A stretch of 64,000 nucleotides of DNA from Saposhnikovia divaricata (Eukaryota > Streptophyta > Magnoliopsida > Apiales > Apiaceae), in assembly GCA_036435485.1 (NCBI GenBank), contig CM071600.1, positions 58,587,546 to 58,651,545 on the forward strand, given 5' to 3'. The notes below the pieces were generated by a model. It was given only the letters and a program-made list of their open reading frames with translations, had not been told where the DNA came from and did no database searches. Every line of letters begins with the position of its first letter. Positions within the stretch are counted from its first letter, which is position 1. Both the position numbers and the translations under genes were made by a program. Positions 34,496 to 45,600 of this stretch are shown here, piece by piece.

Positions 34496-36382
34496 GTAGA
34501 TTTCGGAGTGTAAGACTTAATAATTTCAACTTCATTTGTAAAATAAACACCTGAAAAAAACATTAAATCACATCTGGTACATACAATTATCATGTTTATA
34601 TTATAAGTAGAACTCAAATTTTCAATATTACCTCCTGGAGGTGGTGTATTATATTTCATCACAGTTGGTGAACTCTCTTCACATGTATTATGAAGTTGTA
34701 TTGTTTTCAAGAATTCAGGATTTTCTATAAGAGGAGATCTCTGAATAGATTGAGAATTTTTTTCATATCCTCCATGAAACTTCTGTCCAGAGCTCGAGAT
34801 TGGTTTAGTTTGTGGTTTAAAATTAGGACTGGCCTTCTGTGAAAATGGACCAGTTTTTTGGAAATCACGAATCTGGAAAGGGACATTAGCTTCATAATTC
34901 ACACGTCCACGATGCTTCGAACCTTAGAAGCAAATCAAAAAAAACATTTAAGTTGGTAATGGTTTTGAAAACATGCTTACTTTATAATGATAAGAATTAA
35001 TTTGAGCTAGTATTAATAAAATGAATGCTATAAGTTATATGAGTAGTATGCGATATACGAACCACTCTTTGTTTCATCATCAGAGTTAGACGGTACCAAA
35101 CTTTTATTACGCTTACGACTCCATTCAATATCATTTTCTTTTGAGACATGAGTTTAATACTGATTTTGATTTTGTATGTAACTTGCTCCTTCCACATCAG
35201 AAAATGTTGACGAAAGCTTGGCAAATCCAGTAAAACTTTTGTCGAAATCAACATTTTGATCAATAATTGAAAGTGGCGTCCTTCGATTACCTGTGTAAAA
35301 GAATTAAAGATTTTGTACATTTTAAAAATTATTGTATGATGCACACAATTTCATGAAAGACTTCAGACAATTACACCTGAAATGTGTTTCTCCGCGGGTA
35401 TAGTATAATTGGGATCGACATTCTGTGTAATATGACTACTTTTTTGAAAATCAAGAACCTGGAAAGGGACATTAGCTTCATATTTCACGCGTCCACGACG
35501 TTTTGAACCTTCAAAACAAACAAAAAGAACATGTGTGTAATGGTTTTCTTAATATGCAGAGATCATAATGTTATGTTAAATTCCAGCCAATACAAATAGA
35601 AATGAATTGTATGACTTATATGGTTTTCTTGCCTACCGCCTACTTACATGAAAAAAGCTATATCTCAGTGTAGAAATGTTCAAATCATGAACCGCAAATT
35701 TTGTGATACACTACACTTCCATAGGTTTGTAATGGTATATCGAACATTAGCTAGAACCTTACGGATTAAATCAGTTAATTGAGTCAAGTTGGAGCTATCA
35801 GCATCAGAATTTTTCTTGTCTACCGTCTACTTACATGAAAAAAGCTATATCTGATTGTAGAAAGGTTAAAATCATGAAACGCAAATTTTGTGATACACTA
35901 CACTTCCATAGGTTTGTAACGGTATATCGAACATTAGCTAGAACCTTATGGATTAAATCAGTTAATTGAGTCAAGTTGGAGCTATCAGCATCAGAATTTT
36001 TCTTGTCTACCATCTACTTACATGAAAAAAGCTATATCTCAGTGTAGAAAGGTTCAAATCATGAATCGTAAATTTTGTGATACACTACACTTCCATAGGT
36101 TTGTAACGGTATATCGAACATTAGCTAGAACCTTATGTAACGGTATATTAAATCATTTAATTATGCCAAGTTGGAGCTATCATCATATTTTTCCTTATAA
36201 TGTTATGTTAAACTTTAGCCAATACAAATAAAAATGAATTATATGACTTATATATATATATATGAGTACTAAAAACAATACAAACCATGCTTTGTTTCAT
36301 CCCCTGAGTTAGATGGTCCTAGGCTCAGATCCCGTTTACGACTCGAATCAATATCTTTAGAAGAAGAATTAGGTGATGCCAT
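34496..36382 (-). CDS. candidate 5' exons with duplicated exon pair
   Basis: Candidate exons in transcript order: 36382-36286 (ATG start; MASPNSSSKDID...SRKRDLSLGPSNSGDETK), 35508-35377 (GSKRRGRVKYEANVPFQ), about 35295-35068 (ending SRKRNKSLVPSNSDDETKSG), about 34922-34632 (GSKHRGRVNYEANVPFQ) and about 34552-34496. The SRKR...SNS-DETK exon and the GSK-RGRV-YEANVPFQ exon each occur twice in the same order, a clear exon-pair duplication. The third candidate has an in-frame TAA at 35156-35154, so either it is used in another way or translation starts later. A further small exon may lie at about 34282-34229. Confidence 0.5.
35640..36210. repeat. ~187-bp satellite array, third intron
   Basis: Three near-identical monomers marked by GCTATATCTCAGTGTAGAAA-like blocks at about 35659, 35848 and 36033. 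They share CGAACATTAGCTAGAACCTTA with the arrays at 28040-29510 and 32960-33700, but are more alike among themselves, so they were amplified locally. Confidence 0.9.
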
Positions 36383-36659
36383 ATCAATATCAAAACCTGC
36401 AATAAGAACTAAGTTATGGTTTATGAGTCTACCGTTTTCTGTCTACCGTATACTTTCACTATAAAATCTATGTCTAATAACATATTGATCTGTAACTAAA
36501 AACATACAAATCAGAGATAGGAAAACATAGAGATAGGAAAAAGAATTGAAATTCGAGGTTACATACCCATAGAAATGAATTAACGCTGTCCAAGCTAATA
36601 CATATAGTAGTAAATGGTATATACCTTTTCTTTGTCCGATAAGCTAATACATATTGATC

Positions 36660-37125
36660 TGTAACTGAAAACATACAAATCAGAGATAGGAAAATTTCCG
36701 AGCACAACACAACATGATTATGCACACAATGACAAACCACATGAAAACATACAAATTAGAGATAGGAAAAAGAATTGAAATTCGAGGTTACATACCCATA
36801 TGACATGAATTAACGCAACAGAAAACATACAAATCAGAGATAGGAAAATTTTCGAGCACAACACAACATGATTATGCACACAATGACAAACCACATGAAA
36901 ACATACAAATTAGAGATAGGAAAACGAATTGAAATTCGAGGTTACATACCCATATGACATGAATTAACGCAACTGAAAACATACAAATCAGAGATATGAA
37001 AATTTCCGAGCACAACACAACATGATTATGCACACAATGACAAACCACATGAAAATATACAAATTAGAGATAGGAAAAAGAATTGAAATTCGAGGTTACA
37101 TACCCATATGACATGAATTAGCGCG
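36660..37125. repeat. 154-bp tandem repeat near Helitron 5' end
   Basis: Three copies start at about 36668, 36822 and 36976 (AAAACATACAAATCAGAGAT), each with GAGCACAACACAACATGATT and ending in CATATGACATGAATTA. A partial older copy lies at about 36495-36580. The repeat sits between the Helitron 5' terminus and the first candidate exon, where promoter sequence is expected. Confidence 0.92.
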
Positions 37126-37415
37126 GGCCAAGTAATTCAAATTTTGATCATGAGCTATATTATCGGAATGGGATTATGTCAGCAGCAGTTTGTATATCAA
37201 TGTGTGTACATGTTTGATCGGGTTTTTTTACAAAGTAGTAAGTAGTTTGGGTCATGGGTTTAACCCATATCAATATGTTAAAAGACATTTTTAACCTTTT
37301 TAATATGAATTTGGTAATTGTTGAATAAGTTAACCGGAGGGCATGATTAGTAAAATTACAATATGGTTAGAGTATGGTTTAGCTTGGGTGAACTCAGTAA
37401 TTTAGTATATATTGA
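37126..37415 (-). other. 5' terminal region of the large Helitron
   Basis: Non-coding. On the minus strand it starts TCAATATATACTAAATTAC at 37415 and runs through TTTACTAATCATGCCCTCC, which resembles the subterminal TTACTAAAATACCCTC of the small Helitrons. The likely transcription start lies near its inner end. Confidence 0.65.
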
Positions 37416-38151
37416 TATTGATACAAGTTCTCGTAATAGTCAATTCTTGATACATTATTAGTTATAATAGATGCTTACAAAAATACATACAACTCACAAA
37501 ATAATGATAAATAAATGTGTTAAATTTCACTACTATTTGAATATAAAATGTATTTCAATATAGTCGTACTAGCCAACTCATTTTATGTATTAAGTTTTTC
37601 TCTTTTGCATATAAAAAAACGTACGCTCATTACTTGTATTCATTCCGAGAATATAAATTATAAGGCCCAAACAAGAAACTGATCATTCGCAGGTTATAGT
37701 AACATCTTACATACAAATCACACGCATTAATAATCGATCACGTTGTATTTGTTATACTTGAGACACTGCACCATATTCATTAATAAACAAATAAATAATG
37801 CTAAAATTATGTATTGCACAAAAAAGCAACTAACTTACATGCAACAATATTATATCACTTTTTTCATGATGCACTTAATGTTATACTGATTTACTAAATA
37901 GATCTCATGATTAACAACAATGTAACTAAAATTAGCAGCGCTCCTAAACCATTTGAAATGTATTTTATAAACTCGAATGTATTTAAATTTTTTATTTCAT
38001 ACGAAATGAAGTAGGGATATTATAACAAAACAAGTCATAAAGAAATAAATGTCCATTAAAATTAAATTGATGTTTTTTATATAACGTCAGTACACTAATC
38101 TCCGTCCAGTTCTAAAAGATAACCCTTGCCTCGCACGGGTTATTATGCTAG
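37416..38151 (+). other. 3' part of Helitron C
   Basis: AT-rich, non-coding. It ends with the imperfect hairpin 38119-38143 (7-bp stem ATAACCC/GGGTTAT) and CTAG at 38148-38151. Confidence 0.65.
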
Positions 38152-38454
38152 TATATATATAATAGGCCAACATGGCTTTCCATGCCATTTAGTAATTTAC
38201 TAAAATACCCTCATACCTTATAAGTATATTAAAAATATTATTGTTGGCATGGATTGAACCCATGACCTCTTGATAGGAATTTATTTTATGTTCACACCAT
38301 AACCATCATGTCACCTTCACGCAAATTTGGAACTAATCCACTAGATGCTTAAATAGCTCTTAATTCTACATTATATTCAACATTAATTTTAGAAATAATT
38401 TCAAAGAAAATAAAATAAATAATGTCTCTTTTCATTCATTATTATATATATTAA
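38152..38454 (+). mobile_element. Helitron 5' fragment
   Basis: Begins directly after the CTAG of Helitron C with TATATATATAATAGGCCAAC, followed by the family's subterminal blocks (CCATTTAGTAATTTAC and GATTGAACCCATGACC). No own 3' end is found before Helitron B starts at 38455, so it is a fragment or the host for B. The expected TC is missing. Confidence 0.55.
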
Positions 38455-40943
38455 TCTATTATAGGCCAAAATGCTCTTTCAAGCCAATTAAGTTATTTAT
38501 CGATATACCCCTCTTATGTTAATGTTAAAAAAATATTTTTATTAGGATTAGAACTCATAAACTACCCTATTATACCAACAACTTAAATTTATGCACACAA
38601 CTACTACATCATAACAATTTCTAATATCTACTTAAAAATCATTAACTACATTTTCGAAAAACCTGCTTCCTATATTTTCCTTAATATTTTTTTTAAAAAT
38701 TTATGCATGATAAAACTATCAAAAAAATAATTCCATCTCAATTAATTAAAATTATTAAAATTATTATTATTTTTATATTTTCATGAAATTTTACGATACA
38801 AATTCACATTATACACGAATTGACATAAATTTAAATTTAGAAATCTAGTACATGTATAATAGTATATTTTGTGAAATCTTAAATTATAATATTTATTCAT
38901 GTTTGTTATGCTCATGGGAAATGCAAAACAAATTCACTTGGTACATGTATGGATTAGCATTTCACCCATATGGTTGGAGATTCAAGAAATTTTTCTGTTT
39001 CAATATGGAAAATAGAGAATATTATAAAATAGAAATTCGGGGGATGAGAATGGATCGGGGATTAAGGTATCCGACCCGATCCCCAATTCACATTCCCGAT
39101 CGATTATCGAGGATTAAGGAAATAATAAATTTACTAGATTATTAAGTATAAATATAATTCAAAAAATCAAAATTTTCATAAATTTAAAATTTCACAAAAA
39201 AATTAACACAATAAAATTTAATTTTAATAATTTTAGTTAAATCTTTCATCTTTTATTATAAAAAAATAGTTTGAATCGCTATTATTGATATAATAATAAT
39301 ATTTATCATGATTTATCAAATTAAATTTATTATAAAATATATTAAGGAATTATAAAATTTTAAAAAAATAAGAATCCCCAATTTCTCGTGAAGATCCTTG
39401 TTCCCCTTTTGGTGTTTCAAATAATCTCCATTCGGGGATTGATACAGTTTCAACGATTATGTTCGAAATGTTAATTAAAAATAATTTAGAAATTTTTAAA
39501 AATAAAAAAATCCACGTTTTCTCACGGGGATCCTCATTCCCATATGAAAGACACTTATTGTAAATATCAAATTGTGAACATGTTTCTAATTTTATCATGA
39601 TTTATCAAATTAATTTTATCATTCCATGTATTAGAGAATATATAAATTTTAAATAAAAAATTAAGAATCCCCATTTTTTTGCGGGGATCCTCGTTCCCCA
39701 TTCGGGGTAGGAATCATGAAGCAAAATGATCTTCATTTGGGAATCGATACGGGTTCAACGATTATGTTCAAAATTTTAATTGAAAAAAATTAAAATCCAC
39801 GATTTCTCGCTGGAATCCCTATTTTTAGTTCGGGACAGAAATATAGGAACATAATTATCCTCGTTCAAAAATTGGGACGTGTTCAACGACTATATTCGAA
39901 TTTGGGGAGTGTGACGGGTATAACACTACATGACCCTGAATTGACCGACCTGATGCCCATCCCCAAGTATACGTACAACATGAATTCGTTTATTGTTAAA
40001 TTTAGACATCTAGATACGAAATACACTCAATTAAATATCAGCAAAATAATTGGTACATCAATTTGTTATCAACTTAAAAACAAATGATAAAACAACTAAA
40101 TAGTTGACAATAATATGTTAATCCAACTGTTGATAAATATTAGATGAGTTTAATTGAAATTCAAAAAATATAATATTAACAAAATAACATTCGAAAAATG
40201 TATACATGTTTAATGTGTGAGAGATATGACAATTAACTATTTTATTATAACAATACATATTCAGCTCGTAAACAAAACAATAATAAATATGGAAATGCAG
40301 GTCGATGAGAGGTTGTCAAAGATTAATGAGAGATGATCAGAGAGAGGAAGAATTAATGAACAAACTTAAGGTTGTTAAAGACGAAAGAAAGGTGGTGGGG
40401 CAAGATAAATGAGCAAATATGATGTGGTTGAAAAAAGGAGCGGATCTTAGAGGTATAGTGAGGTGGCTGGATAGTGATCGGAAAGAGACCAACGTGAAGA
40501 GATACATGATCAGTAATAAACTGGAGTAGATATGAGGTATGCATATGAGTAGAAAAACAATAGATATTCAAAAAATGTTGTGGCTAAGATTGAAAGTAGT
40601 TAAAAAATTATTATAGTGGTGATTCTTTTAGGATTTTATTGACAAATAAACTAAAGGACACTATTATCGTGGTAATACTTTATAGCTAACGATTAACTCT
40701 TCTTATATACCACTTTTGTCGGTTATCCTTCTCACATTCAACAAGCACCACTATAAATATGATCCTCAAAATTTAGAGTGTGCTAATAATTTGAATTTAG
40801 GACGATTATTAACAATTGAATCTTGGTAAACCGTTGCATGTGAAAGGTAACTGACAAGAAAATATAACGGACTCCATCACAAATTTAAATTTTTTTATAT
40901 GAATTAAAATTTGTCCAGTTCCTTGCACGAGCTATCATGCTAG
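38455..40943 (+). mobile_element. non-autonomous Helitron B, 2.49 kb
   Basis: 5' end TCTATTATAGGCCAAAATG at 38455, preceded by A. 3' end ...GAGCTATCATGCTAG at 40943, followed by T. The 3' hairpin is degenerate (CTTGCACGAGCT kept from GCCCGTGC...GCACGGGC). The last 300 bp match Helitron A. The inside is non-coding and includes a ~300-bp duplication (39300-39850). It ends 29 bp before the ATG of the gene at 40973. Confidence 0.75.
39300..39850. repeat. ~295-bp diverged tandem duplication in Helitron B
   Basis: TTTATCATGATTTATCAAATTAA occurs in part at about 39305 and 39592; TTCAACGATTATGTTC at about 39448 and 39756; GAATCCCCA with CGGGGATCCTCGTTCCCC-like blocks recur between. Two full units and part of a third are visible. 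Confidence 0.75.
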
Positions 40944-40972
40944 TTTAATCAGTATCAATACAATCGGCTGAA

Positions 40973-41160
40973 ATGGCGATTCAGCCGATTTGTGTATTCT
41001 TTCTCTTTCTTTCTTTTCTACTAAATACGATACATTGTTCACCTACAATTCAATCTCAATGTATAATCGATCCAGGTGTGTTAACAAATCACATTTCACC
41101 ACTAGCAGTCACTCTCAATCACTCATCGGTGGTCGATTCACAAATACAAATCACCTTATG
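40973..41160 (+). pseudogene. first exon of a secreted/membrane protein gene, cut by copia
   Basis: ATG at 40973 in good plant context (GAAATGGCG). The first ~22 residues are a clear signal peptide: MAIQPICVFFLFLSFLLN then TIHCS, with a likely cleavage after it. The mature part seen (about 40 residues) has two cysteines and N-glycosylation-like NHSS. The frame is cut after codon 62 by the copia LTR, whose own bases then give a stop after CVEY. The rest of the gene should lie beyond the copia and chromovirus insertions, to the right of the window. I do not recognise the family. Expression from this allele should be lost unless the retrotransposon is spliced out. Confidence 0.55.
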
Positions 41161-42464
41161 TGTTGAGTATTGAATACTGTAAAAGAATACAGAGGGAGGG
41201 GGGTGAATGGATTCTTGAACTTTTCTTTGTTCTTGAATCTTTCCAGCAAGATATGTGTTGAATGTGTGAGATATGTAAGTACAGATAACAAAGACAAACA
41301 CAACACAATATCACTTTAATCTAATATTTTATTAGATAAAGATTTTGCTACAATCTGTGAATACAAATGGTAGTATTCTCAGCTTCATTTTTCTTAAAGA
41401 GATATTTCTTGAGATGTATATTGAAAAACTTATCACTCTCTCTCTCTGTAGCTAAAGAAGTGAGGCTGTATCCTTATAGACATGGATACACCTACTTACT
41501 ACAAATAAGGTAGGTAAACAAAATACTTTCCAGTCTGTCTATCTTATTTGAGTAAGAGTCCAAACGGTTGCAGATTTGACTTTGCAAAGCCTGTTCAGAT
41601 CCACTTCTTTAGCTCCTTGTCCCTTTGTCTTATCTCTCCAAGCTTCTTTGTAGGCTTTCCAAACTGCTTTATAGTACATAGTCAAATAAAGCATCTTGGC
41701 TTGTTGCAGGTTTCTGACTTGTACAATTCTTCAGTATTTTGTCTCCACGAATGTATTCGAGAAGTGGCTAAGTGATTGATTCGAGAACTCGAATTGACTT
41801 AATCGATAACTCTGAGTTCTCGAATAGTGTTATATTGACATATCGAATCACTTCTCGAATAGCTCTTTTCTCTGGGACTCCTTGAGATATCGAATAGAGC
41901 ATTTTGACATATCGAATCCCTGAGATGTCGAATAGCTTCTTTAGTCCTTGAGATATCGAATAGATCATTGACTTGTTGACTCTTAGAGAACTCGAATGAT
42001 GCTTTGACTTGTTGACTCCATGAGTTCTCGAATAGAGTAATAGACATATCGAATCTCTGAGATATCGAATGAGATATCGAACAGTGTATTCAGAGATATC
42101 GAATAGTGTCTTCTGAGATATCGAATCTCTGACTTCTCGAATGCTAGACTTCTCGAATAGACAAATGTACTTCTCGAATTGGTACTTAGGCAAATTCTTA
42201 TTTTCTTCAAATCCCAACTGTGATTATTTGGCAGTCTTTATCTCCTTGCTTGAGGCATGAACCTTGGAACTTCTTTCAAGCATTATTATTGACTTTATAG
42301 TTACAGTAACACAACTAGAATTTGATGCCTATTACAAGTACAGAACAAATAGAAACTCTACAACTAGAGGTTCCCTCAGTTAAGAGGTCATGTAGGTAAT
42401 GCATAGCATTACACATACTTAGGCTTGTTATTAGATGTATTCAGGCATGCCTCTGTGACTAACA
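41161..42464 (-). repeat. copia 3' LTR
   Basis: 1304 bp, beginning TGTTGAGTATTGAATAC and ending CTGTGACTAACA on the plus strand. It holds a CT microsatellite (~41433-41448) and a dense motif array at 41755-42180. Nearly identical to 54036-55331. Confidence 0.95.
41755..42180. repeat. TTCTCGAA / ATATCGAAT motif array in left LTR
   Basis: About twenty short motifs, TTCTCGAAT or GATATCGAAT(A), recur every 15-40 bp. At least seven are TTCTCGAA or its complement TTCGAGAA, i.e. TTCnnGAA, the core of a plant heat-shock element dimer. The spacing is irregular. They create several overlapping spurious ORFs rich in Arg-Tyr-Ser-Ile. The right LTR has the same array at about 54628-55053. Confidence 0.85.
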
Positions 42465-42476
42465 ATCTCCCCCAAA
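42465..42476 (-). other. copia polypurine tract
   Basis: Minus-strand TTTGGGGGAGAT directly precedes the 3' LTR start TGTTAGTCACAG. It primes plus-strand DNA synthesis. Confidence 0.85.
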
Positions 42477-42623
42477 TTGTGAGTAAGACCCTTAGTCACA
42501 ATTTCATGTCTGATAACAAGCCTAACATACATAAAGATAAAACTTGACAGTACATGTATGAATTTTGATCAGCAATGTGAATAGAACTACAGGGTGAGTA
42601 ATCTTACAGCCTATAATGAAGTA

Positions 42624-45600
42624 CTAGCCATTGTCATTAGTTTCCCTTTCCATAGCTTTGGCTTGCAAATCATTATATGCTTTCTGTCTTCTTTCTTTCT
42701 CCTTCCTTGTATGATCATCCATAGCTTTTAATATTTCTGTCATAGCATCCAGTTCCTCAAGCAAAATTGAGTCTTTGAAATCTTCAAGTACTGGTTTCAG
42801 AATGTTTACAGGATAGTGGTTGAGTAGATTCATTCCGATGTGGACCTGATCCCCATTTCTCCTCCTATACTTCACCACATAGGGGTTAAACTGAACTCTA
42901 CACAATCCCTTTGCCCTTAGCTTTTCTGCTTCAATCTCCAGTCTCTCAATTTCTTTCTCCCTTGCTATCCATTTTTCAAGACACTCTTTTCTGATTTTCT
43001 CATTATGATCTCTCTTCATCTTCACAAAATCAATTAGCTCCAGCTTCCATACTCTTTCCACTTTATCTTCTGAGCTCAACAATGCAATGATTCTTTCTAT
43101 GTCATGTAGTTTGCCCCAGTGTTGACATCCTCCTTGTTTGAATTTCTCCTCCCTTCCATCAGTATATTTGATCTCAAGGAAGTTATCAACAATGGCAACA
43201 TGATAGATTCTTTGAGCTTGTAAGAATTGCAGTTGGTCTTCATCAAAATCTTCATCTAGTGGTTGGAGTTTTAAGCCTGGATAGATTGTTAGAGTCCTTG
43301 ACTTGGATAGCTTTGGTTTCCTTGCAGCTTGTTTGAATTTGATCCTTTTGACATGGTTGCCTGGCAGTAGCATGTGACCTTTGTTTGTGGACCATTGTAG
43401 TATTCCATTAGCAGTATGCTTTTTGAAATGTACAGATGGTTTCTTGACTTGAATCTTCTTCTCTTCTTGAGGTGGTAAAACAGTTGCAGAAGCCATGGGA
43501 TTAGATTTTGGTAGGTCATTACTAACAGCATTCACCCTAGACTTAGAGTCTTGTGTTGTGGTGAGATTACTGCTAGCAATGCCTAAGGCTTGCTGTTTTC
43601 CATTCTTCCTCTCATAGACTTTGCCTTGGTCATCATCCTTCTTATCCTTGCTGTCTTTCTTCTTCTTCTTATCCTCATCCCCCTTATCACTCCTGTGATG
43701 ACTTCTCCTCCCATCACTCTTGTCTTCATCTTCATCATCCTTATTCCTCCTTGGCTTGGCCATTTCTGGAATTACACCAGTTGCAATGAATGATCTGAGA
43801 ATGTGCAGTGCCTCTATCTCTTCAGCAGTACTTGTCCCCTTTTTCTTTTGTAGTAGATCAATGATGGCAATAATGAGTCTGTGATTTCGAGAAGTGAGAT
43901 CATTGGGAATGACCAATTGTTTAATCTCTTCAATTCTGTGCCAGACTGATAGATGATGGTCCATGGCTTCTTAATTACTTCTGGAAGCCTTGAAGGTTGG
44001 CCATTCCTCAAGTCATCATACAGACTCTTATTGTTTTCATTTACATTCCTCTTCTCTATGAGCTCTATCAGTGCATCTATCTCTGAATGTTTCAAGGCAT
44101 GTAGAGTTTTGTAGGTTAGATGCCAGATTCTGGATTTTACTACCATCATTACTTCCTTGAGCCATGAGCTATTAACTTTTCTAGGTACCACAGTGAAGTA
44201 ATCGATCTGATCCTTCAAGCTCCTTAGATACAATTGAGTGTCACCAGCCTGTTCTCTTGAGACTTTCAGAAACTCCAAGAATGCATCATCATGATAAACA
44301 TTTGAGTTTGAAATTTCTTGTAACTTGGCCTCAGTGACCACCTTCACTTCTACAGGCTTGGCACTTTTAGATATGGAGAGTGAAGGTTTATCAGATGGCA
44401 TACTCCCTGCAACCACTGTGGTTATGATAGTTTGCTTTTGACCACTGGAAGTAGTGATGTGCACAGTTGGTAGAGTGACAACTGGCAGAGAAGTAGGAGG
44501 CTCATCAATTTTGTCTTTTCCTTTGCCAGGCACATGAATTAGAGATTTTGAAGTTCTTTGATGAGCACCTTCAGTGATTTTGATGCCCTTTACTGGTGGT
44601 TTCTCCCCCTTTGTATTTGAGTTCCTTGATGTCCTCTTCTCCCCCTTAGGCTTGTTGTCAGGCACAGAGGCTGTAGTGTTGACCTTTGGGGTTGAAGATT
44701 CTTCAGGTAGAGGGAGACCCATGTGCTTCATTATTGCAGACAACATTGATTATTGATGCAGAAGAACATCAGCTGTGGTGGTGGCTTGAGTGTTCAGCTG
44801 CTCAGTGAGAGTCTGTACCTTGTCTGTAAGATGAGCATTGGACTGAGTGAGAGTAGCTACCTCCTTTTCAAGTGCATCTACCTTACTGAATAATGCAGTA
44901 GATTTGAAGCCAGACAGGGATTGTTCTTTAAGTCTCTGCACTTCAAATCTAGACAGCTCATGCACAGGAACCTCAGTTACCAGCTTGTCTCCATATTGAT
45001 TTGCAAAGAGTGTCCTAAGCATGGCATTGGCATCTGTAGTCTGATAAGATAGAATTTGAAATTTGCTTCCTAGACCTGTGACTGTATCTTTAAGGAGAGC
45101 TAGACCATTATCCATCTTGGTGCAGGTGGTGTTGAAGTGTCTGATATCTTTGACCACACTGTCTAATTGAGGAAATTTGGCATCAAAGGCCCTCTTTATC
45201 TCTTCTACTGAAGTGGCTGTCTTTTCACTCACCTTGTTGACTTCTGTTTTGACTCCCTTGCCAAGATATTGTGCAGCCTTGAGGAAACCCTTGTAAGAAT
45301 CATTGATAGCTTCATACACTTCACTAGGGGACAGGGATTTTGCATTTGAACCCAGTGAAGTGATGTATTCCTCTCTAAGATATTGAAGTGCTTCACTGAG
45401 AGTTACATCATACTTCCCTTGCATCCAGGAATCTACATTGCCATCTCTCTCAGCATCATCAATAATTTTGGCCTTCTGCATCTCCACATCATCCCTATGA
45501 CATAGTAGGATGGCTTCATAATCTGTATTTTAGATGTTGGAGGTGACAAGGTTCTGGGCTATTTTGACAAACTCAGGAATCTGATCCACAACATAGCTTT

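Larger units (their letters stand above)
20206..37415 (-). mobile_element. autonomous-type Helitron, ~17.2 kb
   Basis: On the minus strand the element starts TCAATATATACTAAATTAC (5'-TC at 37415-37414, preceded by A) and ends with hairpin CCCGTG-loop-CACGGG (20218-20236) followed by CATAAATACTTG and then T at 20205. The last four bases are CTTG where CTAG is usual in this terminal type. Inside, on the same strand, are a multi-exon Rep/helicase gene (36382 to 26088) and an RPA1-like gene (24376 to 21294), the standard plant Helitron gene set. Coding order and terminal order agree. Rep and helicase exons are open throughout, so the element may still be, or has lately been, active; possible lesions are the CTTG end, a TGA in the RPA gene and a TAA in a candidate 5' exon. 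Confidence 0.88.
18623..38151 (+). mobile_element. non-autonomous Helitron C, split by a large Helitron
   Basis: The left end TCTATATATAATAGGCC at 18623 belongs to the same 5' terminal family as those at 38152 and 38455. The right end has an imperfect hairpin (ATAACCC...GGGTTAT, 38119-38143) and CTAG at 38148-38151 followed by T. Between them lies the complete large Helitron 20206-37415 in opposite orientation. Without it the element is about 2.3 kb, similar to Helitrons A and B. Pairing these two ends is an inference from their position and the nest; the base before TC is T rather than A. Confidence 0.55.

Noticed and set aside
41548..42217. Several ORFs of 60-149 codons in the copia LTR, repeated at 54424-55086
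   Set aside because: They lie within LTRs, arise from the motif array, and exist only because the LTR is present twice.
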